Part shown: piece after piece, positions 33,650-42,521 of the stretch | How the letters are laid out: the number at the start of each line of letters is the position of its first letter | Position numbering within the stretch: the first letter of the stretch is position 1 | Assembly (NCBI RefSeq): GCF_004322395.1 | Contig: NZ_SCTW01000102.1 | Span: 28,742-92,741, forward strand | DNA: 64,000 nt | Source: Methylobacter sp. | GTDB lineage: Bacteria; Pseudomonadota; Gammaproteobacteria; Methylococcales; Methylomonadaceae | Reading direction: 5' to 3' | The notes under the pieces: model-generated | Told to the model about the DNA's origin: nothing | Databases searched by the model: none | What the model saw: only the letters and a program-made list of their open reading frames with translations | Position numbers and translations under genes: made by a program

Positions 33650-35236
33650 ATGTCTATCGTAAAGCTTATCGTTTCAAAAATGCTCAAGTTGACGGACAAG
33701 GGTAAAAAGGCTTCATCAGTAGAGACCGCCTCCCCTTCTATCTCCAGGCACCTGAACTCAATCCTCTGGGTATCTACCGGGATCATGCTGATTTCTTTCA
33801 TCTTATTCGCCGGGTATACGGCAATCAGCAAGTACCGGGACACGATCCAACGTATGCACACGCTTGCGTCCATCCTGGCCATCAATAGCGAAGCGCCGCT
33901 GGTTTTCTCCGACAGGCCGTCCGCGGAAGAAAACCTGCATTCTTTATCCGCCATTGCCGAAGTGTCCGGCGCCGGCATAATCAAGTCGAATGGCGAGACC
34001 TTGGCCGTCTACGCTCCTCTTCCGAACTTAACGCAAAATTTACCCGGTACCGCGAAGAATTTACTGCATCAAGTTTTTACCGATAAATTACATCTGGAAC
34101 GGCCCGTATTGGCACCAAACCAGCCTGTATCCGAGCCTAGCCGACCAATCATCGGCCGGGTTTGGATCGAAGCCGACCTGACCGAAGATTGGCTGGAACT
34201 TGCCACTGTTTTGAGTATTTTTATGCTGGTAATGTTCGGTATCTACTGGTTAGGCCGAGCGCTTAATAACCGGTTGGCTTCTAGTGTCGTCAAGCCCTTG
34301 GAAGAATTGGCGAAAACGGCACTCGAGATCGGGCAAAACCGCAACTACGATAGGCGGGTGCTATTCTGGCCGGACATCACAGAACTGAATGCCGTGGTGA
34401 ACGGTTTCAACCAAATGCTTGAGCATATCCAGTCCCGCGACGAAGAGCTGCAAAATCGCCGCGACCTGCTGGAGCAATACAATGAGGAACTCAAGGATTT
34501 CTCTTATATCGTTTCGCATGATTTACGCGCGCCAATCATTAATATTCAGGGTTTTGTTAACGAATTAGGCATTAGCCTGGAGGATTTACGCAAAATTCTG
34601 GATGTTGAGATGGAGCATATGGCTGAACATAAAAAAGCCGCATTACTGGAAATATTAAACGAGGATATTCCGACATCGACACGGTTTATTACCGGCGGTG
34701 TAACCAAAATGAATCAGTTGTTGGCCGGAATTTTAAAAATTTCCCGTTTGGGGCGGCAGGAGTTGAATATCGGCATAGTCGACACGCAACATCTGGTAAA
34801 CGATAACATCGAGGCAATAAAATATCAGAGTGATCAGGCTGGGGCCGAGTTTATGGTTAGCCTGTTGCCGCAAGTTGAGGCAGATCCTTATTTACTAGCT
34901 CAGATATTTGCCAACTTATTGTCGAATGCAGTCAAATATTTAGACCCCGCCCGCCCCGGAAAAATTGAGCTATGGGCTGACCAACAGGACGACTGCGTTC
35001 AATTTTTTATTAGAGATAACGGTTTGGGTATTCCGGAAAAAGATCAAAAGAAAATTTTTGAGATGTTCCGTCGCGGTAGCAACCATAACGTGGAAGGCGA
35101 AGGCGTGGGACTGAATTACGTTAAATCAGCGGTTAAACTGCTGGGCGGAACTATTTCAGTGGCAAGTACTGCCGGTCAGGGAAGTATTTTCAGTTTTACA
35201 CTGCCTAAGGACGTAGGCCGAAATAAGCCTGTTTGA
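33650..35236 (+). CDS. Membrane histidine kinase with periplasmic CHASE8-like sensor and HAMP
   Basis: A 528-residue sensor kinase. Two membrane helices (about 39-60 and 185-205; SILWVSTGIMLISFILFAGY and VLSIFMLVMFGIYWLG) flank a periplasmic sensor of about 125 residues of the CHASE8 type. That type partners YfiN-like proteins. A HAMP follows (VVKPLEELAKTALEIGQ). The HisKA has His290 in YIVSHDLRAP, and the ATPase domain has NLLSNAVKYL, DNGLGIPEKDQKKIFEMF and GEGVGLNYVKSAV. The long insertion after the dimerisation helix resembles phytochrome-type kinases that use Rcp1-like regulators. It follows the YfiR gene by 177 bases and may receive its signal. Confidence 0.92.
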   Translation: MSIVKLIVSKMLKLTDKGKKASSVETASPSISRHLNSILWVSTGIMLISFILFAGYTAISKYRDTIQRMHTLASILAINSEAPLVFSDRPSAEENLHSLSAIAEVSGAGIIKSNGETLAVYAPLPNLTQNLPGTAKNLLHQVFTDKLHLERPVLAPNQPVSEPSRPIIGRVWIEADLTEDWLELATVLSIFMLVMFGIYWLGRALNNRLASSVVKPLEELAKTALEIGQNRNYDRRVLFWPDITELNAVVNGFNQMLEHIQSRDEELQNRRDLLEQYNEELKDFSYIVSHDLRAPIINIQGFVNELGISLEDLRKILDVEMEHMAEHKKAALLEILNEDIPTSTRFITGGVTKMNQLLAGILKISRLGRQELNIGIVDTQHLVNDNIEAIKYQSDQAGAEFMVSLLPQVEADPYLLAQIFANLLSNAVKYLDPARPGKIELWADQQDDCVQFFIRDNGLGIPEKDQKKIFEMFRRGSNHNVEGEGVGLNYVKSAVKLLGGTISVASTAGQGSIFSFTLPKDVGRNKPV

Positions 35237-35272
35237 GCGGAAGCTTTTCCGGCACACCATCTTAAAAGATAA

Positions 35273-35318
35273 TCACCACGAAGACACGAAGTTTTATTTC
35301 TTCGTGTCTTCGTGGTGA
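35273..35318. repeat. Dispersed palindromic repeat (CACGAAG family), copy 2
   Basis: Perfect 19-base inverted arms (TCACCACGAAGACACGAAG and its complement) around an 8-base T-rich loop. It sits between the convergent histidine kinase and MASE1 genes and is well placed to end both transcripts. Confidence 0.8.
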
Positions 35319-35345
35319 ATAAGAGCTTTTAATCAACCGTACGCT

Positions 35346-38315
35346 TCATTCACTCCGCTGTTGATCAAGCAAAAACTCGGCAAACTCTTCCGCCTGCATG
35401 GGCCGGCTTTTAATATAGCCCTGGTACATATCGCAGCCCTTTTCCTGCAAAAACGCCAGTTGCGCCATAGTTTCCACGCCTTCCGCCAAAACCTTAAAAC
35501 CCAAAATATGCCCCATCGCAATAATAGTGGCCGCAATTTCCATGTCGTCTTGCAGATGAGGAATATCATCGATAAAACTCTTATCGATTTTTAACAGATC
35601 CAACGGAAAGTGCTTCAGGTAAGCCAGGGATGAATAACCGGTGCCGAAGTCGTCAATAGCCAACCTAATACCCAGACCACGCAAACAGTTGAGGATATTT
35701 GTCACTTTGTCCTGATTTTCCATTAATCCGCTTTCGGTTATTTCCAATTCCAGTTGCTTGGCTGGAAAACCGGTTTCAGCTAACACTGCTGCAACCAAGT
35801 CGCAAATGCCGCTACGCCGAAACTGTTGGAGGGACACATTCACCGCCAGGATTAACGGCGGCAAACCCGCATCCAGCCACTGCCGGCCTTGCCGGCACGT
35901 TTCACGCAGCACCCATTCGCCAATCGCGAGAATCAGCCCGGTTTCCTCGGCAATGGGGATAAAGCGGATCGGCGGAATCAACCCCTCGACAGGATCCAGC
36001 CAGCGCACCAAGGCTTCGACGCCGACGATACGGTTGCTGGCAATATCCACCTGCGGCTGGTAGAAAACGCGCAGTTCATCTTGCTCAATCGCCCGGCGCA
36101 GACGCGATTCCAAGGCTATGCGCTCACGAGCGGCTAGGGTCAAGTCTTCGAAAAAATAGGCAAAACAACCGCGTCCGGCGTCTTTAGCCTGATACAGCGC
36201 TGCATCGGCGTGATCCATCAGTATCTCCGGAGTAGCGCCGTGTTTCGGATATAAGCTAATGCCGATGCTGGCGCCAATCTGCACCTCTTCATTCTGCATC
36301 AGACAAAAAGGTTTGCTTAAATCGGCAATAATTTCTTCGGCCACCCGGGCGGCATCTTCAGGATGTGCGATATCTTCCAGCAACACGACAAATTCATCGC
36401 CGCCCAAACGAGCCACCAAGTCTACATCACGCAAACGGGTCGTTATTCTTGTCGCAACATGTTGCAGTAACTCGTCTCCTGCCAGATGCCCCAAACTGTC
36501 GTTAACCGCTTTAAAACGATCCAGATCGAGCATCAGTAATGCTAACTGCCTGCCATCGCGCCGTTCTACGTCAATGCCGTGTTTCAGCCGTTCCTGTAAC
36601 AGCCTGCGGTTGGGAAGTTGGGTCAGCGGATCATAAAAAGCCAGCTGTTTGATCTGTTCCTCGGCAGCTTTACGCTCGGTGATATCGATATGGGTGCCGA
36701 CATAATGGGTTACTTCGCCATCATTTCCTTTCACCACTGAGATAATCAACCATTTTGGATAAATTTCGCCATTCTTGCGTCGATCCCAAACTTCTCCCTG
36801 CCATGTACCGTTGCATTCTATACACGACCACATCTCAGAATAAAAGGCCGCGTCATGACGCCCGGATTTGAGCAGGTTTATATGCTGTCCAACGGCTTCT
36901 TCTTTTGAGTAGCCGGTAGATTCGATAAAGGCCCGGTTAACTTGTAAGATAATGTTTTTGGCATCGGTAATGACCATCGGTTCATTGGACTCGAAAGCGA
37001 TCGCGGCAACACGAAGATGCGCCTGGGCTTGCTTGTCCAATGTGACATCCCGTAACGCGCTGGCAAAGAACATGCCTTTTTCGGTTCTAATCGGACTTAC
37101 ACTGATATCTACATCAAAACTACTGCCGTCTTTTCGTTGTGCTTGTAATGTTCGTCCGGTTCGCAACGGCCGGCTGACCGGGGCGGCAACAAATTTAGCG
37201 TGCAGCTCAGGGTGCTTAGGACGATAGCCTGCCGGCACCAAAATTTCAATCGATTGGCCTATCAACTCTCCGGATTTATATCCCAGCTGTAATTCGGCCT
37301 GTTGGTTGACCTGAGTAATAATTCCATGCATGTCGCTAATCAACATAGCATCCGGAGTGGCATTGAAGATGGCGCGTTGGTAGCCCTCGCTTGCTATTAA
37401 TGTTTGTTCGGTTCGCCTACGGGCAACGAAATAGGTAGCCAGCGTCATGCCCGTCAAGGACAGTATCAGCATAAAAAACCAATAATTGGCCAGACTTGTG
37501 CTGAGCCCTGTCGAAGCATAAGTTTGGGTAATATCTTTAGCGAAGAACCCGGTTCCCTGCTTTGCGCCAAGAAGTCCCATCACCGCCGACATGACCAGTA
37601 TGAGCACTACGCCATGAATCTCCAGGCGCACCGCCGCCCAAGTGATAAATAAGAACATCCAGTAGCCTTTAGCAATATCGCCTATTGAGTCGTGCATCCA
37701 ATCCAAAAAAATCGCCTGGCCCGACAGAAATGCTAAAGCCAGCAATAACATGGACTCAGTCAGCCGTTTCGGTTTAAGCCAATCAACAGACCTATACCGC
37801 CAGACTATAATCAGTGGAGCCATCAAGGCAATGCCCAGCGTATCCCCCATCCACCAATAAGTCAGATTCAGGAAAAAAGTCTCCTCAGCTAAAAGGCCTG
37901 AAAAAATTAATGTTGCAGTTCCAACCAGCGCGGCAATGACACTGGCAATTCCCCCGGCTATAAGCAGTTGTAGATAGTGGCGAGTAGATAGGGCAGATTG
38001 TTTAAAAATGTCGTAGCGTTCAAGCAGCCAGGCACCTAAAAGCGCTTCCAGCATATTGCCTGTGGCAACGGCTGCGGCCATCCAAAAGGAATTGGTTGTT
38101 ATTATGTTGACCAACAGCGCCCCGAGAAATACTCCGCAGGCGTACCTGTTCCCGCCTAACAACAAAGCGGACAACGCCAACCCAGCCGGTAACCAGAGGA
38201 CACTGATGACACCGTTGACTGAACAATAGGCAAGAGTAGTCAGACCGATCAGCGCATAAAGTGCAGCTACGCCGAATTGCTTTAGCAATATTGCAAATTG
38301 AGGAAAATTTATCAT
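35346..38315 (-). CDS. MASE1-PAS-PAS-GGDEF-EAL membrane c-di-GMP protein
   Basis: A 989-residue membrane protein. Residues 1-300 form a MASE1 sensor domain with about eight helices (GVISVLWLPAGLALSALLL, YWWMGDTLGIALMAPLIIV). Two PAS domains follow (about 308-430 and 430-555). The GGDEF motif is at about residue 640, with an RDVD inhibitory site ahead. The EAL domain keeps EALVRW, ESGLMEN, DDFGTGYSS and AEGVET. Both enzymatic domains look intact. Its 3' third is strikingly similar in DNA to the next gene (identical over 86 bp at 35407-35492 and 38579-38664), which suggests recent duplication or gene conversion. The ligand of MASE1 domains is generally unknown. Confidence 0.95.
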   Translation of the reverse strand: MINFPQFAILLKQFGVAALYALIGLTTLAYCSVNGVISVLWLPAGLALSALLLGGNRYACGVFLGALLVNIITTNSFWMAAAVATGNMLEALLGAWLLERYDIFKQSALSTRHYLQLLIAGGIASVIAALVGTATLIFSGLLAEETFFLNLTYWWMGDTLGIALMAPLIIVWRYRSVDWLKPKRLTESMLLLALAFLSGQAIFLDWMHDSIGDIAKGYWMFLFITWAAVRLEIHGVVLILVMSAVMGLLGAKQGTGFFAKDITQTYASTGLSTSLANYWFFMLILSLTGMTLATYFVARRRTEQTLIASEGYQRAIFNATPDAMLISDMHGIITQVNQQAELQLGYKSGELIGQSIEILVPAGYRPKHPELHAKFVAAPVSRPLRTGRTLQAQRKDGSSFDVDISVSPIRTEKGMFFASALRDVTLDKQAQAHLRVAAIAFESNEPMVITDAKNIILQVNRAFIESTGYSKEEAVGQHINLLKSGRHDAAFYSEMWSCIECNGTWQGEVWDRRKNGEIYPKWLIISVVKGNDGEVTHYVGTHIDITERKAAEEQIKQLAFYDPLTQLPNRRLLQERLKHGIDVERRDGRQLALLMLDLDRFKAVNDSLGHLAGDELLQHVATRITTRLRDVDLVARLGGDEFVVLLEDIAHPEDAARVAEEIIADLSKPFCLMQNEEVQIGASIGISLYPKHGATPEILMDHADAALYQAKDAGRGCFAYFFEDLTLAARERIALESRLRRAIEQDELRVFYQPQVDIASNRIVGVEALVRWLDPVEGLIPPIRFIPIAEETGLILAIGEWVLRETCRQGRQWLDAGLPPLILAVNVSLQQFRRSGICDLVAAVLAETGFPAKQLELEITESGLMENQDKVTNILNCLRGLGIRLAIDDFGTGYSSLAYLKHFPLDLLKIDKSFIDDIPHLQDDMEIAATIIAMGHILGFKVLAEGVETMAQLAFLQEKGCDMYQGYIKSRPMQAEEFAEFLLDQQRSE

Positions 38316-38520
38316 TTATTATTATTTTTCTGCTGATTTTAAATTATTCCAACATGTTGGCTTATCAATACCAACAGTAGGCGTTTTACGACTGCTCCTG
38401 CGTTGCTCTAGTTCTGGGCTTTATACAGTCCATAAGCCATAATATCCGCATTCCCACGTCCCTGAGGGTTATGCGGGACTGCTCCAAAGCGGTGTGCCGA
38501 AAAGAAACTTGCTAATCCGC

Positions 38521-41500
38521 CTAAAAATGTTGTTGCTCACGCAATAACTCGGCAAACTCATGCGGCAGCACCGGTTTACTTTTAATATAGCCCTGGTACA
38601 TATCGCAGCCCTTTTCCTGCAAAAACGCCAGTTGCGCCATAGTTTCCACGCCTTCCGCCAAAACTTTAAAGCCCAAAATATGCCCCATGGCGACAATGGT
38701 AGCGGCGATTTCCATATCATCCTGATGAAACGGAATATCATCGATAAAGCGCTTATCGATTTTCAACACATCCAACGGAAAGTGCTTCAGGTAAGCCAGG
38801 GATGAATAACCGGTGCCAAAATCATCAATAGCAAGACGAACGCCTTGAGCGCGAAGACTATTAAGAATGGCCGTTGCGTTCTCCTGATTTTCCATTAATC
38901 CGCTTTCGGTTATTTCCAATTCCAGTTGCTGAGGGGGAAAACCGGTGTCGTTCAGAACAGTTGCTACCAAATCACAAATATCGCTACGGCGAAATTGATG
39001 GGGGGACACATTCACCGCCAGGATTAACGGCGGTAAACCCGCATCCAGCCACTGCTGGCCTTGTCGGCAGGTTTCCCGCAGCACCCATTCGCCAATCGTG
39101 AGAATCAGCCCGGTTTCCTCGGCAATGGGAATAAAGCGGATCGGCGGAATCAGCCCCTCAACCGGGTCTTGCCAACGCACCAAGGCTTCGGCGCCGACGA
39201 TGCGGTTGCTGGCAATATCTACCTGCGGCTGGTAGAAAATGCGTAATTCCTCTTGCTCGATCGCCCGGCGCAGACGCGATTCCAAAGCTATGCGCTCACG
39301 AGCCGCTAAGGTCAAGTCTTCGGAAAAATAGGCAAAACAACCGCGCCCGGCGTCTTTAGCCTGATACAGCGCCGCATCGGCGTGATCCATCAATATCTCC
39401 GGAGTATCGCCGTGTTGCGGATACAAGCTAATGCCGATGCTCGCGCCAATCTGAACATTATCGCTCTGGGACAGACAAAAGGACTTAGTTAAATCAGTAA
39501 TAATTTCTTCAGCCACCCGGGCGGCATCTTTAGGATGTGCGATATCTTCCAGCAACACGACAAACTCATCGCCGCCCAAACGAGCTACCATGTCTACATT
39601 ACGCAATCTTGCTGTGATGCGTAGTGCGACTTGTTGCAGTAACTCGTCGCCTGCCAGATGCCCAAAGCTGTCGTTAACCGCTTTAAAACGATCTAGGTCA
39701 AGCATCAGCAATGCTAACTGTTTGCCATCGCGTCGTTCCACATTAATGCCGTGTTTCAGTCGTTCCTGCAACAGTCTGCGGTTGGGCAGCTGGGTCAGCG
39801 GATCGTAAAAAGCCAGTTGTTTGATTTGTTCCTCGGCCGTCTTGCGCTCGGTGATGTCGGTATGTGTACCGACATAATGAGTAACGGCGCCATCGCTCTC
39901 TTTTACCGCAGTAATGGACAACCATTTAGGATAAATTTCGCCATTTTTCCGCCGGTCCCAGATTTCTCCCTGCCAAGTCCCGGTACGAAGAAGGCTTTTC
40001 CACATGGCCTCATAAAAAGCCTTATCATGACGTCCTGATTTGAGTATGCTTATTCTCTGACCCACCGCCTCCTGTTCCGTGTAACCGGTAGATTCGGTGA
40101 AAGCCTTGTTAATCCGCAAAATGACGCTCGTCGCATCAGTAATGACCATGGATTCCTGGGATTCGAAAGCAATAGCGGCGATGCGAAGATCCAACTCTAT
40201 TCGTTTACGCTCGGTGATATCGCGGCAAAAAACACAAAACTGCTGAAACTCAGGCAGAAAGGCGGCAGAGACTTCAATATCGATTATATGCCCATCTTTA
40301 TGACGATGACGGGTTTCGAATAAGTCATAACCCTGCCCAATAATTTTCTCAATATGCTCTTTTACTTTCTCCGGCCCTTCTATTGCTTCCAATTGATTGA
40401 TATGCATATGCGTCAATTCATCATTTGAATAACCGATTATTTTTGAATAAGCCTCATTAGCTTGCAATACATTACCCATCGAATCGGCTATCCAAAATCC
40501 GTCCATGGATGTGTCAATCATCGCTTTGATTTGATTTAATACCTGTTCGGCCTTTTTACGCTCGGTGATGTCTTGTGCACACCCCACCATGCGTAGCGGC
40601 CTTTTCATTTCATCGAATTGCAATCCACCACTGCCACGAATAAAACGAACGCTACCATCCGGCAACATAATACGAAAATCGAGTTCACGCGACCCTTTCC
40701 CCGCTCTACAGTCACTGATCCATCTTTTCATTGCAACGCGATCACCGGGATGAATCAGATCGAGAAACGCTTTTACGGAGTGTCCAAACGTCTGCTGCGT
40801 AACGCCATAAATTCGATACATTTCATCCGACCAGCTAATGTAATCGGTCATCAATTCCATAGACCAACTGCCGACATGGGCGATACGCTGCGATTCGGAC
40901 AACATTTGCTCTTTGTCCTGCAATATTTGCTGTACTTGTTTACGCTCGGTTATATCGATTGCCGAGCCGATATAACCGGTAAACTCGCCGCTATCATTAT
41001 AAAGAGGCGTTCCCTTATCTAAAATCCAGCGCCAATCGCCTTCCGCATTACGCAGACGATATTCTGTGGTAATGGGCGCCTGAACCTCGGTATTTTGATA
41101 ATACCTCACGAAGGCTGTTTCTTTGTCGTCGGAATGGATAGTATTGATCCAGTCCTCATGCGTCATAGTCTGTGCCGAATCGAGACCTGTAAAATCAAGC
41201 CAGGACCGATTGACAAAAGTGGGCTCTCCCTCGGCATCTGTAATCCAGATCATGATAGGTGAGCTGTCGGCCATCAGGCGAAAACGCGCCTCGCTTGCCC
41301 GTAGCGTGGCCTCGGCTTGGTACCGTTCGGTGATGTCGCGTATGGCGCTGGCAAAAAACAAGCCTTGATTTGTTTGGATCGGACTTAAGCTGATTTCCAC
41401 ATCCACTTCACTGCCGTCTTTTCGTAGAGCCTTTACCGACAGCCCTACTCCCATCGGCCGGGCCACTGCCGATGCGGCAAATTTCGCCCGCAGTGCCGGA

Positions 41501-42072
41501 TGCTCCACACGAAAACGCTCCGGCACCAAGGCTTCAATCGTTTGTCCGAGCAGTTCGTTAACCGTACATCTCAGCAGGCACGCGGCCTGTTGATTGGCCA
41601 TGGTAATAACGCCTTGTTCATTACTGATCAGCATGGCGTCCGGTGTAGCATCGAAAATAGCGCGTAGATAAGTTTCGCTGATTTGTAACTCTTGAGGACT
41701 AGGCAAACGTAACAGTTTTGGAATCAGCGGCCAAATCAGCAGGGCAGTGACTATCGAAATCAGCGCTGCGGCTAATTTTATCAGGCCGTCAAGCCAATAA
41801 TCGGGATGCCAAATTGTCCAGATACTGAACAAGTGTGTGGTGCCGCATAAACAAATGAAAGCCCCAAACAGCACAAACACCCAGCGATAAGCCAAGTCGA
41901 TGCGTTTTCGGACAAAATAGAACAATGCAAACGGAATGGAAAAGTAAGCCAGCGCAATAACGCCATCGCTTATAACATGCAACCACAGGATTGACGGCAA
42001 CCAAAGATAGCAAGCACCGTGGGGCATAAAATTGCTGGCGCCGGCCAGTAAATCATTAAACCATGCGAACAT
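38521..42072 (-). CDS. Ethylene-receptor-like membrane sensor fused to five PAS domains, GGDEF and EAL
   Basis: A 1,183-residue protein. Residues 20-125 form three or four membrane helices matching the ethylene-binding domain of plant ETR1 and Synechocystis Etr1. They include ISDGVIALAYFSIPFALFYF (with Asp36), YRWVFVLFGAFICLCGTTHL and the copper ligands Cys76 and His80 in CGTTH. Five PAS domains follow (about 130-245, 255-380, 385-505, 510-630, 635-760). The GGDEF motif is near residue 832 with an RNVD inhibitory site. The EAL domain has EALVRW, DDFGTGYSS and AEGVET. In plants the domain feeds a histidine kinase; here the output would be c-di-GMP turnover. Copper or ethylene binding is inferred from the residues; other small hydrophobic ligands are possible. 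Confidence 0.95.
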   Translation of the reverse strand: MFAWFNDLLAGASNFMPHGACYLWLPSILWLHVISDGVIALAYFSIPFALFYFVRKRIDLAYRWVFVLFGAFICLCGTTHLFSIWTIWHPDYWLDGLIKLAAALISIVTALLIWPLIPKLLRLPSPQELQISETYLRAIFDATPDAMLISNEQGVITMANQQAACLLRCTVNELLGQTIEALVPERFRVEHPALRAKFAASAVARPMGVGLSVKALRKDGSEVDVEISLSPIQTNQGLFFASAIRDITERYQAEATLRASEARFRLMADSSPIMIWITDAEGEPTFVNRSWLDFTGLDSAQTMTHEDWINTIHSDDKETAFVRYYQNTEVQAPITTEYRLRNAEGDWRWILDKGTPLYNDSGEFTGYIGSAIDITERKQVQQILQDKEQMLSESQRIAHVGSWSMELMTDYISWSDEMYRIYGVTQQTFGHSVKAFLDLIHPGDRVAMKRWISDCRAGKGSRELDFRIMLPDGSVRFIRGSGGLQFDEMKRPLRMVGCAQDITERKKAEQVLNQIKAMIDTSMDGFWIADSMGNVLQANEAYSKIIGYSNDELTHMHINQLEAIEGPEKVKEHIEKIIGQGYDLFETRHRHKDGHIIDIEVSAAFLPEFQQFCVFCRDITERKRIELDLRIAAIAFESQESMVITDATSVILRINKAFTESTGYTEQEAVGQRISILKSGRHDKAFYEAMWKSLLRTGTWQGEIWDRRKNGEIYPKWLSITAVKESDGAVTHYVGTHTDITERKTAEEQIKQLAFYDPLTQLPNRRLLQERLKHGINVERRDGKQLALLMLDLDRFKAVNDSFGHLAGDELLQQVALRITARLRNVDMVARLGGDEFVVLLEDIAHPKDAARVAEEIITDLTKSFCLSQSDNVQIGASIGISLYPQHGDTPEILMDHADAALYQAKDAGRGCFAYFSEDLTLAARERIALESRLRRAIEQEELRIFYQPQVDIASNRIVGAEALVRWQDPVEGLIPPIRFIPIAEETGLILTIGEWVLRETCRQGQQWLDAGLPPLILAVNVSPHQFRRSDICDLVATVLNDTGFPPQQLELEITESGLMENQENATAILNSLRAQGVRLAIDDFGTGYSSLAYLKHFPLDVLKIDKRFIDDIPFHQDDMEIAATIVAMGHILGFKVLAEGVETMAQLAFLQEKGCDMYQGYIKSKPVLPHEFAELLREQQHF

Positions 42073-42208
42073 TCAGGCTTGTGCTCCGTCGATACGCTTT
42101 GTTGTTGATAAACCAAACACAGATTAGACAGCGTTACCCATCGAAACGAATAATATTCGCAGTCTTACAGACCGCTTTCTGGAGTTCGGAAACAAGCAGA
42201 ACGAATCG

Positions 42209-42484
42209 TTAAAAATCTTCCTCTGTTAACAGAGTTGTGACTTTTCTGTCCGGATCTGTAATTATCCATAGCTTTTCGGTGCCGGCAGTATAGACTGACA
42301 TTACTCTTTCTATCGATTCGGGCAGTAACGCAAGTGTGTTTTCGCGCCAATCCACCTCTGATACATCCCCATAGTCACCTCTTTGATGCCTGTCCAGCAA
42401 ATCGCCTATCGGTACCTTAAAATTAGCTATAATCGAAATAGCCGATGGCGTCATGGTGATTTTTCCAAGTTCAAACAGATTCAT
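42209..42484 (-). CDS. Small conserved hypothetical protein (91 aa)
   Basis: A 91-residue protein beginning MNLFELGKITMTPSAISII, with the segment LLDRHQRGDYGDVSEVDWRE, then LWIITDPDRKVTTLLTEEDF at the C-terminus. I recall similar small proteins, often plasmid- or island-associated and of unknown function, with this pattern, but I cannot name a family. An excellent ribosome site (AAAGGAG eight bases before the ATG) supports translation. No membrane segment or signal peptide is seen. It may be co-transcribed with the transporter upstream, whose stop is 37 bases away. Confidence 0.8.
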   Translation of the reverse strand: MNLFELGKITMTPSAISIIANFKVPIGDLLDRHQRGDYGDVSEVDWRENTLALLPESIERVMSVYTAGTEKLWIITDPDRKVTTLLTEEDF

Positions 42485-42521
42485 TTAGTTTGCTCCTTTT
42501 ATTGTAATCCAAAGCGTACTT

